Source: Rhizomys pruinosus (taxonomy: Eukaryota; Chordata; Mammalia; Rodentia; Spalacidae). Taken from it: a DNA stretch of 64,000 nucleotides. The DNA is taken from NCBI GenBank assembly GCA_009823505.1, contig VZQC01008059.1, positions 2,849,207 to 2,913,206 on the forward strand, given 5' to 3'. Position 1 is the first letter of the stretch. Each line of letters starts with the position of its first letter. This document shows, piece after piece, positions 36,945 to 48,409 of the stretch. The translations under genes were made by a program, and so were the position numbers. The notes under the pieces are model-generated. The model was not told the origin of the DNA, did not search any database, and was given only the letters and a program-made list of their open reading frames with translations.

Positions 36945-37156
36945 TTTCATTTTTATTTTTATGTATGAGTGCATTATCTGCATGTACGGAAGTACATCCA
37001 CGTTGTGTGATGCCTGCAGAGGTAAGAAGAGGGTGTCAGTTCTAGAACAGGAGTTTCAGATGGTCGTTAGCTGCCATGTGGTGCTAAGAATCAAACCTGG
37101 GTCCTCTGCAAGAGCAGCCAGTGCTTTTAAGTGCTGAGCCATCGCTCCAGTCCCCC
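36945..37156 (-). mobile_element. B2 SINE, diverged
   Basis: Reverse B2 with a degenerate 3' region and GAGCCATCGCTCCAG end. Confidence 0.75.
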
Positions 37157-37504
37157 TGGTGCTTGGCTTTAGATCAGAATTTCCAGGCAGTGCTGCATGG
37201 AATGCTAAGGCCTCTTGTTGTACAAATAAAGGCCAACCTGGGCTACATGAGATCCTTCCTCAAAGAGAGAGAGAAACAAAATGAATAAAGGCTGTCATGA
37301 CAGTGAGAAGCTGTGTTCACTGGCCAAGGTTGTTCCAAATATAGCCAACTTTTCAATGTCTTAGTGGTACAGAGTTTCATTAGCCCTTCAGTGGATTTCA
37401 GGAGCCATAAAGTTAAAAAAAAAAACTGACTTGAGTGTCATTTAATTCTCTTTTTCTCACCATGGGGCTTTTCGCTTTGCTGTCTTTCCTCGACATCTGT
37501 TTTT

Positions 37505-37659
37505 CTTTCTTGTTTTTTTTTTTTTTTTTTTTTTGTATAGACCAGGCTGGCCTTGAACTCACAAAGATCTGCCTGCTTCTGCCTCCCAAATGCTAGGATT
37601 AAAGGTGTGCGCCACCTCCCAAATGCTAGGATTAAAGGCGTGCGCCACCATGCCCGGCT
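37505..37659 (-). mobile_element. B1 SINE with internal tandem duplication
   Basis: CTCCCAAATGCTAGGATTAA occurs twice, 37582 and 37615, duplicating ~33 bp near the B1 5' end. Confidence 0.85.
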
Positions 37660-38247
37660 AATGTCCTGTTTTTCATAAGGAGTTCCCATTGCCTTGCGAC
37701 ACAGTTCTCCACAGATGCAAATGAGCGAACGCTGGTCTGAACGAGTCGCAAACACCAGTTCTCTGGTTTTTGCTCACCTGGGGGTGTTTTTTTTTTTTTC
37801 CTTATAAAAGTGAGGAAAATCGTTGCAGTCTTGCAGAGGTAGGGGTTTAGCTCCACTGTTTACTCCGTGACCTTCAACAAGCTACCTGTTCTGTGTTTTA
37901 ATTTCTCTAGTTAAAAATAGGTCCCACCCCCACGGGGATGAGGGAGGTCTTAGCTCATCAGTGCACAAGAAGTGTTTGGAGGGTGTCCATAGTCTACAGC
38001 TTGCACACTGAAGATTGACTGTGTCATCCCTGAGCCAGGGTGAGGTCGTGACCTGGTCCCCAGGGCATATATTCATGAGACAAGGCAGAAAGAAGTGAAT
38101 GTCAGTAAAATGGTAACAAAACCCTTTTTGCACCTCAAGTGAGGTAGATTTGGCTAAGACATAGCTGAGTGCACCAGCCATCTTCCTTTCCTTCTGCTCA
38201 TCACACACTTAGGTTTGAGGGAAAAGGAGAGTGTGTATGCGCATGCA

Positions 38248-38248
<1 letters not shown>

Positions 38249-38292
<44 letters not shown>

Positions 38293-38297
38293 ACCTC
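38249..38297 (+). repeat. (CA)n microsatellite
   Basis: About 22 CA units. Confidence 0.95.
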
Positions 38298-38795
38298 AGC
38301 CACTCTGCCTGTTCATCACCTCTGCTTTCCCACCTCCAGGCTTGTCATAAATAGACACGGAGTGAAGAAGCTCTGAATTCTGGGTGACCTGGGTCACACC
38401 ACCCCCCACCCCAGCACTCAGAATCCTACAGCTGTTCACAACCTAGACTGAAGTGCCTTACTTTCCCTTCCTTGTTCCTCGTTTTACCCTTCAAAATAGG
38501 TGTTAGTAGCCCCACTTTCCAGACTAGGAGTCTAGGTGCATGGAGTTGAGTTCCCTTGACTAAAGTCACAGGACAACTAAATAGGCCAAACATACCCCGA
38601 CTCTAGGTTTCCTGAGTCCAAGTTTGGAACGTGTACTGAGGACAGTGCTCCCACTAGCTCTCAGCCCAGTGTCCTTTCAAGAATCTCAGCTCAGAGGGGT
38701 GAACACCTTGCCTGCGGGGGCGTGGGACAGCCATCAGACGGGCCAAGGAGCTCTTCTCTCTTCTAAGTGCACACCAGGCCCTTCCACACAGTTTT

Positions 38796-39174
38796 TTTTT
38801 TTTTTTTGAGACAGGGTCTCCCTGTAGCTCTGGCTGTCCTGGAACTCACTCTGTAGACCAGGCTAGCCTCGACCTCACAGAGATCCATGTGCCTCTGCCT
38901 CCCAAGTGCTAGGATTAAAGGCGTGCACCACCACGCCCGGCATTTATTTATTTCTGTATGTGTATCAATGTACTGTCTGCATGCAAGTTTGTGCACCCGT
39001 GTCGTGCAATGCTGCGGAGGTCAGAAGAGGGTGTTGGATTCCTCTGGAACTGGAGTTCTCCTGGAATTGGAGTTTCAGACGGTTCTCGGCCGCCATGTGG
39101 GTGCTGGGGATCGAACCCGGGTCCTCTGTAAGAGCAGTCGGCGTTCTTAATCGCTAGGCCATCTCTCCAGCCCC
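38796..39174 (-). mobile_element. B2-B1 dimer with one outer target-site duplication
   Basis: On the minus strand, B2 (39174-38942) then B1 (38941-38796) then poly-A. The 13-bp TCCACACAGTTTT flanks the whole unit at 38783-38795 and 39175-39187. Confidence 0.85.
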
Positions 39175-39187
39175 TCCACACAGTTTT

Positions 39188-40840
39188 CTACACCACCCCT
39201 TTCCTTGTTTACTCTCCACTTCCTTCCTCTTCCTCCTCGGGAAGCCATGCTATCACCCTGTCTTAGTCCAGTGTAGCTGTGCCGACAGTGCCCCTAATCT
39301 GAAGGGCAAAGCTGGTACAAGCTCCAAGCCTTGAAGAGCAGAGGTGATGCTTGGTGCTTCTGCGATGTCTGGCAGCTACTGTTGCCCAGTATCCCTCAGC
39401 AGTCCTGAGGCCTCTACCTACCTAGCCTAGCCAGAACCTGTCCCTTGAAGAAGCTGATGGCCTCTTAACGCAACTCAACCTGTGGTACCCTCTCTCCCAA
39501 GACTCCATGTGTCCTTGAGAGGCCCTCTTTGTAGACGGCCACTTGAGTCTACTCTATACATGACCACAAGGTTATCTGAGTCCTCAGGGCCAAGTTCCTG
39601 ATTCCTGGCATCTAAGAAGAGTTGACATAGCAGGAAGAATTAGGAAGGGGTCTGGATTGCTCTTATTTCAGAGCCCTTGTTGGAAGATCTGGTCCTTGGA
39701 AGCTGGAATAGGGGTTGGCAGATACAAGAGTATTTCAAAAGGGGCCCAGGGCTTTTCCTACCTGTGGGCTCTGCCTGGGCCTTAGAAGCTCCTGCCTTCC
39801 TCTAGCTGAGTAGCTTCATTCCCATCAGCCTTTAAACTGTGGTGGCTTTGAGCCCCCAGCTCAGAGTCCCGCCTGCCTCTCCCCCTCCCCCTCCCCTCAC
39901 TCACTTCAAGAGGCTGGGCTTCCAAAGAGCATTGTTTACTGCCCTGTTGGTACAACACTTTCCCCTAGACTGGGAGGCTCAGATTTCCCCCTGAAGGTTT
40001 GACAGGTGGCACCTTTCAATCACACTGCGGTCCTCCCTCTTCTCCTCCCTCATCGGTCCTGCGATCACCTTCCTCCCTGATGAGCCCTGGCCCTGGAGAC
40101 CCTGACAACCAACAGTACAGCTTATTTGGACTTTGTCTCCAGCTCTGGGGACTTCTGCTCTCCAGAGCTAGGCTCCGCCTTCTGTGTTCCCTGAGACCCT
40201 TTCCTCCAGTGTTCCTCTCTGTAGCCCCCATTAGTCCTCCCCAGACAAAGCAGCTGCTGAAGGGTGGGCTCAGGAGGGGGTGAATGGGGCAGCTGCCACG
40301 GTGGGCTCACGCTGGACAGGGAGGTCTGAAGGGGGAGGGAGAAAGAAGAGCAGAGTGATGGAGGGAGCCAGTGTAGCACTGGACTTCTTGTCTACAACAT
40401 ACGTAACTTCTTGGTTCTTTGAGCTGATACTCTGGCGGCGGGACTGGTACTGGTCAGCTCTGAACACATTTTTGTGCTGAATTGAAATTTGGGTAACAAG
40501 TCCTTACCCTCTCTATGTGTCATACAATTTAAGGAAGGTACCATTTGGAGAATGTGGGCAGACTGTACCCCTCCCACTTATGAAGCTTGAGAGTCCTCCA
40601 ATTCCCTTCCCCCACCCCCACTACTCTGCCACCCTGGCCTGCTTCCTGTTCCCTAAATAAATCCATTGCTTTCCAGACTCAGGACTGGGTTTTCCTTCTG
40701 CTCTTTGCAAGGCTGGCTCCTTTTCCTTCTGGACTCATCTCAAATCTCCTCCCCACAGAGAGGTCCTCCATCAAGTTCTCCATCACGTTGGCCTACTTTA
40801 GGTATTCCATAATATTTGCTGGAATAAAAATATATTATTC
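39188..40840. other. Intergenic, SINE-free unique sequence
   Basis: 1.65 kb without a recognisable repeat, GC-moderate, upstream of SMTNL1. It could hold promoter or enhancer sequence; I cannot assign a specific site. Confidence 0.5.
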
Positions 40841-40841
40841 A

Positions 40842-40999
40842 GCCGGGCGTGGTGGCGCACGCCTTTAATCCTAGCACTTGGGAGGCAGAGGCAGGTGGAT
40901 CTTTGTGAGTTCAAGGCCAGCCTGGTCTACAGAGAGAATTCCAGGACAGCTGGGGCTCCAGGGAGACCCTGTCTCAAAAAGACCCCCCCCAAAAAAATA
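40842..40999 (+). mobile_element. B1 SINE with target-site duplication
   Basis: Flanked by AATATATTATT before and after; short C-run in the tail. Confidence 0.9.
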
Positions 41000-41229
41000 T
41001 ATTATTAGTTTCCTCTCTCTCTCTTTTACTCTTGTTCTCTTGTGCAAAACTATGCTCCATGAAGACAGGAGATAAACTCCTATGCTCATGGATATAGACC
41101 CAGGGTCTTGAAAATTACCTGGGTTATATTAGGCCTTTGCTAAATACATATGGAATTTGTATAAGAAAGCAGGCTGAAAATGCAATTTTTTTTCTTAAGT
41201 ATTTAAAAACTTATATATAAAAAAAAAAG

Positions 41230-41393
41230 CTGGGCATGGTGGCTCTCGCCTTTAATCCTAGCACTTGGGAGGCAGAGGCAGGCAGATCTTTGTGAGTTCA
41301 AGGCCAGCCTGGTCTACAGAGTGAGTTCCCGGACAACTGGGACTACAGGAGCCCTGTCTCAAAAAGACAAAAAAAAAAAAAAAAAAAAAAAAA
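41230..41393 (+). mobile_element. B1 SINE
   Basis: B1 with a long poly-A end. AGCAGGCTGAAAA occurs at 41168 and again after the tail. Confidence 0.88.
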
Positions 41394-41519
41394 CAGCAGG
41401 CTGAAAACAATACATATGGAATTAAACAATTAATCAAGAAAAAATACAGATAAGGAAGTAGAATGATCTGAAGGAGAGATTATTTTGTGCCGCCCGGTTT
41501 TGGCTTAGTTCAAATAGTG

Positions 41520-42862
41520 TTTTTTTTTTTTTTTTTGTTTTTTTGTGTTTTTGAGACAGGATCTCCCTGTAGCCCCAGCTGTCCTGGAACTCACACTGTG
41601 ACCAGGCTGGCCTTGAACTCACAAAGATCTGCCTGCCTCTGCTTCCTAAGTGCTTAGGATTAGAAGGCATTGAATGCCACCCGCCGCAATAGTGTATTTT
41701 TTTGAAATTTTACTTTACTGTTTTTTTCTATTGTATATGTGTATGACTGTTTAGTGTGGTGCACCCGTTGCAATTCTGCAATTGCCAAGGAGGTCAGAGC
41801 GGGTGTTGGATTCCATGGAAACTGGAGTCCATGGGACAGGTTGTTAGCCCACCATGTGAGTTGTGGGGAACTGAACCCAGGTCCTTTGTAGGGCAGCTAG
41901 TACTTGTTTGTTTGAGACCGGGTCTCTCCCTATGCCCAGTGGCCTGAACTTCACAGAGAATTCCTCTGGCCTCTGCCTCCAAGTGTGAGATTAAAGTGCC
42001 ACCACACCCTGCTTAAGATCGTTCTTTTTTTAAGTTTTAATTATTTTATTTATTTTCGTAGTGTATGAATGTATGTACTGCACTGTAGGTTGTGACCTGT
42101 GTCTAGCAATGCCGCTGGGGAGATGGTAGGTCGAGCAAGAGGGTTGTCGGATTCCTATTACTGGATAGGGAGTTATAAGATGGTGTTAAGAAGGTTTTTC
42201 AGCCACCATGTGATGCTGGGGATTGATAACTCACGGTCTTGGCCGTCGGTGTTCTTACCACGAGGCATTCTCTTCAGCCAAAGTCAGTTCTTACAGACCA
42301 TGTGGGTGGTTGGAATCAGAACCGAGTCTTGCTAAGATGCAGTCGGCAGCCGGCCTCTTAACTGCTGAGCCTCTCCTCAGCCAGCTCTCTAGCCAACCCA
42401 CAAACTAGTACTTTTTTTTTTTTTTTTTGTTTTGAGACAGGGTCCTCCCTTTAGGTACCCAGTTGGCCCCTGGAGCTCACTCTAGCTCATTGTACCAGGC
42501 GTGCCTTGACTCACAGGATCAGAGTTCTCCTGGCCTCTGCTTCCCAAGTTGCTAGGTTAATTAAAACGGCAGTGCGCCCACCATGCCTGGCTAGCAGCTA
42601 GTATTTTTTTTTTTTTTCTAATTTTTTTTTATTTTATTTATTTCTGTATGTGTACGAATGTATTGTCTGCATGCAAGTCTGTGCACCCGTGTCGTGCAAT
42701 GCCGCAGAGGTCAGAAGTGGGCGTCGGATTCCCCTGGAGCTGGAGTTCTCCTGGAGTTGGAGTTTCAGACGGTTCTCAGCCGCCATATGGGTGCTGGGGA
42801 TCGAACCCGGGTCCTCTGCAAGAGCGGTCGGCGCTCTTAACCGCTAGGCCATCTCTCCAGCC
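41520..42862 (-). mobile_element. Reverse SINE run (B1, B2, B1, B2, B1, B2), first five indel-rich
   Basis: B1 41520-41690, B2 41700-41895, B1 41905-42015, B2 42030-42390, B1 42410-42595, B2 42620-42862. All but the last show many one- to three-base gaps or insertions against the family. Confidence 0.7.
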
Positions 42863-43462
42863 CAACAAATAGTGTAATATTAATGGTTGACTACTCTCTC
42901 TAGTATGTCTTCTTTATCCAGAATTTATCAACCCAAGACAGATGAATTCTCCCACATTTCTCTAGCTTGCTTCCCCCTCCCATAACTTGTTTCTTGCCCT
43001 ATTGTCATTGGCTATCAAAACCAGCAAATTAGCCTATCATGACATCGGCCATCAAAACTTCTCTTAGACAATCCTGTTATTTGTTGATTTGTTTGTGAAC
43101 ACCGAACACAAGAGAAAGCAGGCCATGATGCTTTCAGTTTGGGTAGTTTATTAGATGGTAACAGGCTCTATACAAGAAGGTGAAGCAGGGCAGAGGATGG
43201 TTTTGTTTGGTTTTGTTTTGCAGGTGAGGACAGATAGCAGCAAGTGGTTTAGGGACAAAGACCACAAGTAGGTCAGTTACTGCAGCATTTGACCATCAGG
43301 TGCAACAGCACCCCGGTAGAGGGGACAGCGGCTGGAGAGAGGGGAGTGACTGTCCAGTTTGATGGAGCAGAGTCCAACAGGGCTGGGGAGGACAGCTGGG
43401 GCTGGGGAGGACAGCTGGAGATAAAAGGCAGTAGCTGGGGTTGGCCAGTCATGTGTGGCCTG
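42863..43462. other. Intergenic unique sequence
   Basis: No gene or repeat recognised, apart from a tandem GCTGGGGAGGACAGCTGG at 43382-43420. Confidence 0.5.
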
Positions 43463-43800
43463 GAACGGTTCATATTGTTAACTTGATAGACTCCAGAATC
43501 ACCTAGGAGATGAAGATCTAGGCATGTACAGGAGAGTTTCTAGATTGTGTTGATTGGGGTGGGAAGACCCACCCTGAAAGTAGGCATGGGATCCGGTGGG
43601 CTGGGATCCCGGGCTCAGTGCAAGGATAAAGTGAGCTGAGTATCGGCATTCAGCTGTGTGTCCTGACTACAGATGCCATGTGACCAGCTGCCTTCCATTC
43701 CTGCCACAATGGGGTGTCCTTCCTGAACTGTAAGACAAAAGTAAACCCTCCCTCCCTTGAGTTGCTGTTGTCAGGTACTTGATCCCAGCAATGAAAAAGG
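43463..43800 (+). mobile_element. URR1-like hAT DNA element
   Basis: Contains AATCACCTAGGAGATGAAGA and GGGAAGACCCACCCTGAAAG, same family as 966-1375. The suspect second copy at 57.55 kb begins inside this element. Confidence 0.65.
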
Positions 43801-43861
43801 AATATGGGGCCTTGCGGGACTCGGAGAGACTTTGGCTTTTTGCTTGCGGGACTCGGAGAGA

Positions 43862-43897
43862 CAGTGGCTCCAATCACTTTTGTGATTGGAGCCACTG
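43862..43897. repeat. Perfect 36-bp hairpin
   Basis: 16-bp arms CAGTGGCTCCAATCAC / GTGATTGGAGCCACTG around TTTT. Two direct copies of TTGCGGGACTCGGAGAGAC lie just before it. Confidence 0.95.
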
Positions 43898-44773
43898 CAG
43901 TATTTAAGTGTTGAGTGATACCATCTGACTTTAGCCGCTGCTATCACTCTGGCTGCTGGTGGGAAGGAGAGGCAGAAGTAGGGAGACCAGCCAGGCCCTA
44001 ACTTGGTGACCCCAGGACAGCTTGTGGTGGTGTGGGCCAGAGTCAGTGGCTGAGGGACAGCCACAGCGGGAACTGTAGCGAACCCCGGGCAGCCTTTCCC
44101 TCAAGGCTCTTAACCTGCTCATCTTAGGGCAGTCCAGGGGACACATCCCTCTCTCCTTGTGTGCTTTGCACCTCTCATGAATGGTAGGCGCCAATTAGGA
44201 GATCCGGCATCCCCTTCTTAGATTTGCAGTCCCATTCAAGAAGACAGTACTGACCTACAGTGAATGTCAAATACACAGCTCCCTTCTGCAAGGCTGATAA
44301 GGGCCAGAATGCAGGGTAGAGTGAGGGGCCAGAGTTTTGACATGGTCCTCACAAAGATCAGCAGTTTTGGATGACATGTTTGGAGTCCAGTGATATCCCC
44401 CAAAATGAATCTATCGAAGCTGTGTCCTTTACAAAGAACACACCATAAAAAATTGGAGAGTCTTACTTATACCATTATTGACATACAACTGTATAATTAT
44501 ACAAGGAAGGCAGGGTTACATAGTAAATACTAACATTAGCACCATCGTCAATAAAAACAAGGATTTCCCAGGATCTGAGGGGAGGAGGGAAATAGGGATT
44601 TGCCATTCAATGTGTATAGTTTCAGTTGTGTTAGATGAGTAAGTTCTAGGGACCTGCTGTGCTACATACAGAGAGAAATACTGTTTTGCACATGTAAGTA
44701 TATCATACTAAATATTCTTATCACAATAAAAAGATTGTTTAGAGACATTGGGGGAAATAAAATATTTGTAATA

Positions 44774-45091
44774 GGGCTGGGGAGATATCAGTGGATGGGG
44801 AAAGGACTTACTATGCAATAAGGTCCTGAGTTCAGATCTCTAGAACCCATATAAAGCCAGTCGTGGTAGCACTGGTCTATAATCTCAACATTCCTATGGT
44901 GAGATAGAAGGTGGAGACGGGAGAGTCTCTGGAAGCCTGCAGGCCAGCTAGCCTGGAACAGGCAGCAGTGGTAACAAGAAGCTGGTGTCAAAAAAAGGCA
45001 GAAGTTGAAGATAGAAACCTGGGGTTGTCCTCTGACAGCCACATGGGCACTGTTGCATATGCATACCTTCATACACACACACACACACACA

Positions 45092-45123
<32 letters not shown>
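44774..45123 (+). mobile_element. B4 SINE with (CA)n
   Basis: Diverged B4 dimer 44774-45060, then CA repeat 45071-45123. Confidence 0.6.
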
Positions 45124-45124
<1 letters not shown>

Positions 45125-45154
45125 TGTGCACACACATAAAAAACACTAAAAAGA

Positions 45155-45313
45155 TAGCCGGGCGTGGTGGCGCACGCCTTTAATCCTAGCACTTGGGAGG
45201 CAGAGGCAGGCGGATCTTTGTGAGTTCAAGGCCAGCCTGGTCTACAGAGTAAGTTCCAGGACAGCTGGGGCTACAGGGAGACCCTGTCTCAAAAAAAAAA
45301 AGACAAAAAAAAC
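45155..45313 (+). mobile_element. B1 SINE with target-site duplication
   Basis: CACTAAAAAGATA precedes (45143) and follows (45316) the element. Confidence 0.92.
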
Positions 45314-45358
45314 CCACTAAAAAGATAATTTTAAAATATTGAAATAGATTACCTTAAT

Positions 45359-45605
45359 GGGCTGGTGAGATAGCTCAGCAGGTAAAGCACTTACTGCCAA
45401 GCCTGACAACCTGTGTTTGACCCTCCAAGATCTACTTGGTAGAAAGAGAACTGACTCCCCCAAGTTTTCCTTTAGAATTGGCCTGAAGTTGGGGACGTCG
45501 TGGGACTGTGACCTGCCCCCGGCCCTGGTGAGTGGACCCTGGTCTCTGATCTCCACATATGCCCATGGGCACGTGCCTCTCCCCACACAAATAAATGTAA
45601 TTTAA
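45359..45605 (+). mobile_element. B3 SINE carrying a TIMM10-derived insert
   Basis: B3 head 45359-45470 and tail 45555-45605 are in order. Between them lie 84 bases matching the TIMM10 exon 1/intron 1 junction (45471-45554 vs 48649-48732), with the donor GTGAGTGG retained. Confidence 0.85.
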
Positions 45606-45623
45606 AAAAGGAATTAATGTGGG

Positions 45624-45840
45624 GGCTGGAGAGATGGCCTAGCGGTTGAGAGCGCTGACTGCTCTTACAGAGGACCCGATTTGATCCCCAGAACCCACAT
45701 GGCAGCTGAGACCATCTGTAACTCCAATCCAGAAGAACTCCAGTTCCGCCAGGGGATCCAACACCTTTCTGACCTCTGAGGCATTGCCACGACATTGTGC
45801 ACAGACTGCATGCAGACAGTACATTCATACAAATAAATAA
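45624..45840 (+). mobile_element. B2 SINE, indel-rich
   Basis: Long-type B2 with several one-base gaps. Confidence 0.8.
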
Positions 45841-45984
45841 TAAACAAACAAATAAAATAAAAGTAATAGATACAGAAAAAATGCAGATACATTTTAACAA
45901 TTGTTAAATCCTGGGAATAGATACATGGAAGTTTATCAGGGTATACTCCCTGTATATTCTGAATTTGCTCTAATAAAAGTTTTT

Positions 45985-46572
45985 TTTCTTGGTATTTTGA
46001 TACAGTTCGCCTTTAGTACCAGCTGTCCTGAGCTTGCTCTGTAGACCGGCTGGCTTGACTACAACAGAGATCCACCTGCCTCTGCCCTCCCAGTGCTGAG
46101 ATTAAAGGCACAACCTGCCACGCCAGCTATAGTTTTTTTTATATTTATTATTTATATTTATTTATTTATTTATTTATTTATTTATTTTTGGATCTTTTTG
46201 AGACAGGGTCTCCCTGTAGCTTCGGCTGTCCTGGACTCACTCTGTAGACCAGGCTGGCCTCGAACTCACAGAAATCCATGTGCCTCTGCCTCCCAGTGCT
46301 AGGATAAAGGCGTGCACCACCCCGCCCGGCATTTATTTATTTCTGTATGTGTAATGAATGTACTGTCTGCCATGCAGGTTTGTTCACCGTGTCGTGCAAT
46401 GCTGGCGGAGGTCAGAAGAGGGTGTTGGATTCCTCTGGAACTGGAGTTCCCCTGGAATGGAGTTCAGGAGTTTCAGACGGTCTCGGCCGCCATGTGGGTG
46501 CTGGGGGATCGAACCCGGGTCCTCTGTAGAGCGGTCGGGGCGCTCTCAACTGCTAGGCCATTCTCCAGCACC
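45985..46572 (-). mobile_element. Reverse B1, then B2-B1 dimer
   Basis: B1 45985-46128. (TTTA)n. B1 46192-46330 joined to B2 46331-46572 by the same CCCGGCATTTATTTATTTC junction as at 38.94 kb. Confidence 0.8.
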
Positions 46573-46675
46573 ATGTTTTTTTTTTTTTTTTTGAAAGAAA
46601 TAAAGCAAGAACTTTATTTTTTTATTATTGCCATTATTTCATTTGTATATGTTTTTTTTTAAAAATAAAAAATGT

Positions 46676-46818
46676 TCCAGGCGTGTTGGCGCACGCCTTT
46701 AATCCCAGCACTTGGGAGGCAGAGGCAGATGGATCTCTGTGAGTTCAAGGCCAGCCTGGTCTACAGAGTGTGTTCCAGAATAGCTGGGGCTAACAGGGAG
46801 ACCCTGTCTCGAAAAACC

Positions 46819-46850
<32 letters not shown>

Positions 46851-47085
46851 GAACAGGCTGAAGAGAATAGCCTAGCGGTTAAGAGCGCCGAACCTGCTCT
46901 TGCATAGAGGACCCGGGTTCGATCCCCAGCACCCACAGGCGCTGAGAACCGTCTTAAAAAACTCCATTCCAGGAGAACTCCGTTTCCAGGGTAATCTGAC
47001 GCCCCTCTTCTGACCTCCACGGCATTGCACCACACGGGTGCACAAACCTACACGCAGACAACACATTCATATACATACAAAAAAA
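46676..47085 (+). mobile_element. B1 then B2 SINE
   Basis: B1 46676-46848 with a long A-run; B2 46857-47085, indel-rich. Confidence 0.82.
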
Positions 47086-47142
47086 AAGAGTGTTCAACAT
47101 AAAAAAAAAAATTGTAAAAAAAATAATGCCCCAAGTAGTTTT

Positions 47143-47522
47143 TTTTTTTTTTTGTCTTTTCGAGACAGGGTCTCCCTGTAGTCCCAGCTGTCCTGGAACT
47201 CACTCTGTAGACCAGGCTGGCCTTGAACTCACAAAGATCCGCCTGCCTCTGCCTCCCAAGTGCTAGGATTAAAGGCGTGCGCCACCACGCCTGGCTTTTT
47301 TAATTTATTTTTTATGTGTATGAATGTACTGTCTGCATGTAGGTTGGTGCATGCCCAACCTACATGTCATGCAATGACGCAGAGGTCAGAAGAGGGCGTC
47401 GGATTCCCTTGGAACTGGAGTTAAAGACAGGTTTTCAGCCGTCACGTGGGTGCTGGGGATCGAACCCGGGTCCTCTGCAAGAGCAGTCGGCGCTCTTAAC
47501 CGCTAGGCTATCTCTCCAATCC
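47143..47522 (-). mobile_element. B2-B1 dimer with one outer target-site duplication
   Basis: Minus-strand order is B2 (47522-47296), B1 (47295-47143), poly-A. A perfect 16-bp TGCCCCAAGTAGTTTT flanks the whole unit (47127-47142 and 47523-47538). Confidence 0.9.
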
Positions 47523-47539
47523 TGCCCCAAGTAGTTTTA

Positions 47540-48300
47540 ACATGTAAAAACTGACAGGCAGCGTTTGAGAGGTTCCTCCTCCTCCATGCGTGAATCTGCG
47601 CTCAGGCCATAAAATGGAGGCACTCTTGTTCGCTGCTCAGCGGACTGCTGGTCTCCAACGAACCTCAAGGCATGTAAGCCACGTACTTTAGCAACAAGGG
47701 ACCCTTCCAGCGACCGCATCTCCCACCCGGATCTCCCATCTCTGACCGTGGTGACCATTGAGTTTCCTGCACTCTGGTTGACCTGGCTAAGCACAACGGA
47801 GACAGTGATCAGCTAGCCTGGGTCGCTGGCAAGGAGCATCTGCTGCAGAGCCAGCACCCACTGTCCTTCCCTAGCAGTGGACGTGTACGTGGTGGCTGGC
47901 TGTGCCCTGGGCAATCGGACTTGCAATCCACTTCAAGCTACTTTCACCTACGGTGTCCGTGAATGAATCCTTCCTCCGCATCTTGGTGGTATCACTTAGA
48001 GCCAGATTGTTAGATTCACTGCTATTTTGTTATTCTCCCCTCTTTTCTAAAAAATTATTGACTATTTTATGTGTATGAGTGTAGAGAGGTGCACTCATGA
48101 CTTGCAGTGCCCAGGTAGGTCATATGAGGGTGTCGGATCCCCTGGAACTGGGGTTACAGACGGTTGTTCGCTGTCATGTGGGTGCTGGGAATCAAACCCA
48201 GGTCCTCTGAAAAAGCAGCCAGTGCTCTTAACCGCTGAGCCATCTCTCTAGCCCTTGTTCCCCCTTTTTATGGGTGAACAATAAAGTGTGCATACGAAAA
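47540..48300 (+). mobile_element. LTR-like element split by a reverse B2 (identity uncertain)
   Basis: Unfamiliar, CpG-containing sequence 47540-48046 that resumes after a reverse B2 (48047-48257) and ends with AATAAAGTGTGCATAC. The end resembles an LTR R region. No ORF of note. It may instead be unique DNA. Confidence 0.35.
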
Positions 48301-48409
48301 AAACAACTGGCTGCCTCCCTGGGACGTGTTCAAGACGTGGGTTCAGGTAGCTAAGCCCGGTCCTACATCCCCAAACCCCAGACGTACCCCCGAAAACCCT
48401 AGGCCTTGA

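Noticed and set aside
39890..39960. Minus-strand GTGAGTGAGG as the donor of the SMTNL1 non-coding first exon
   Set aside because: Only the donor is plausible; no promoter element or transcript evidence is visible, so it is not reported as a feature.
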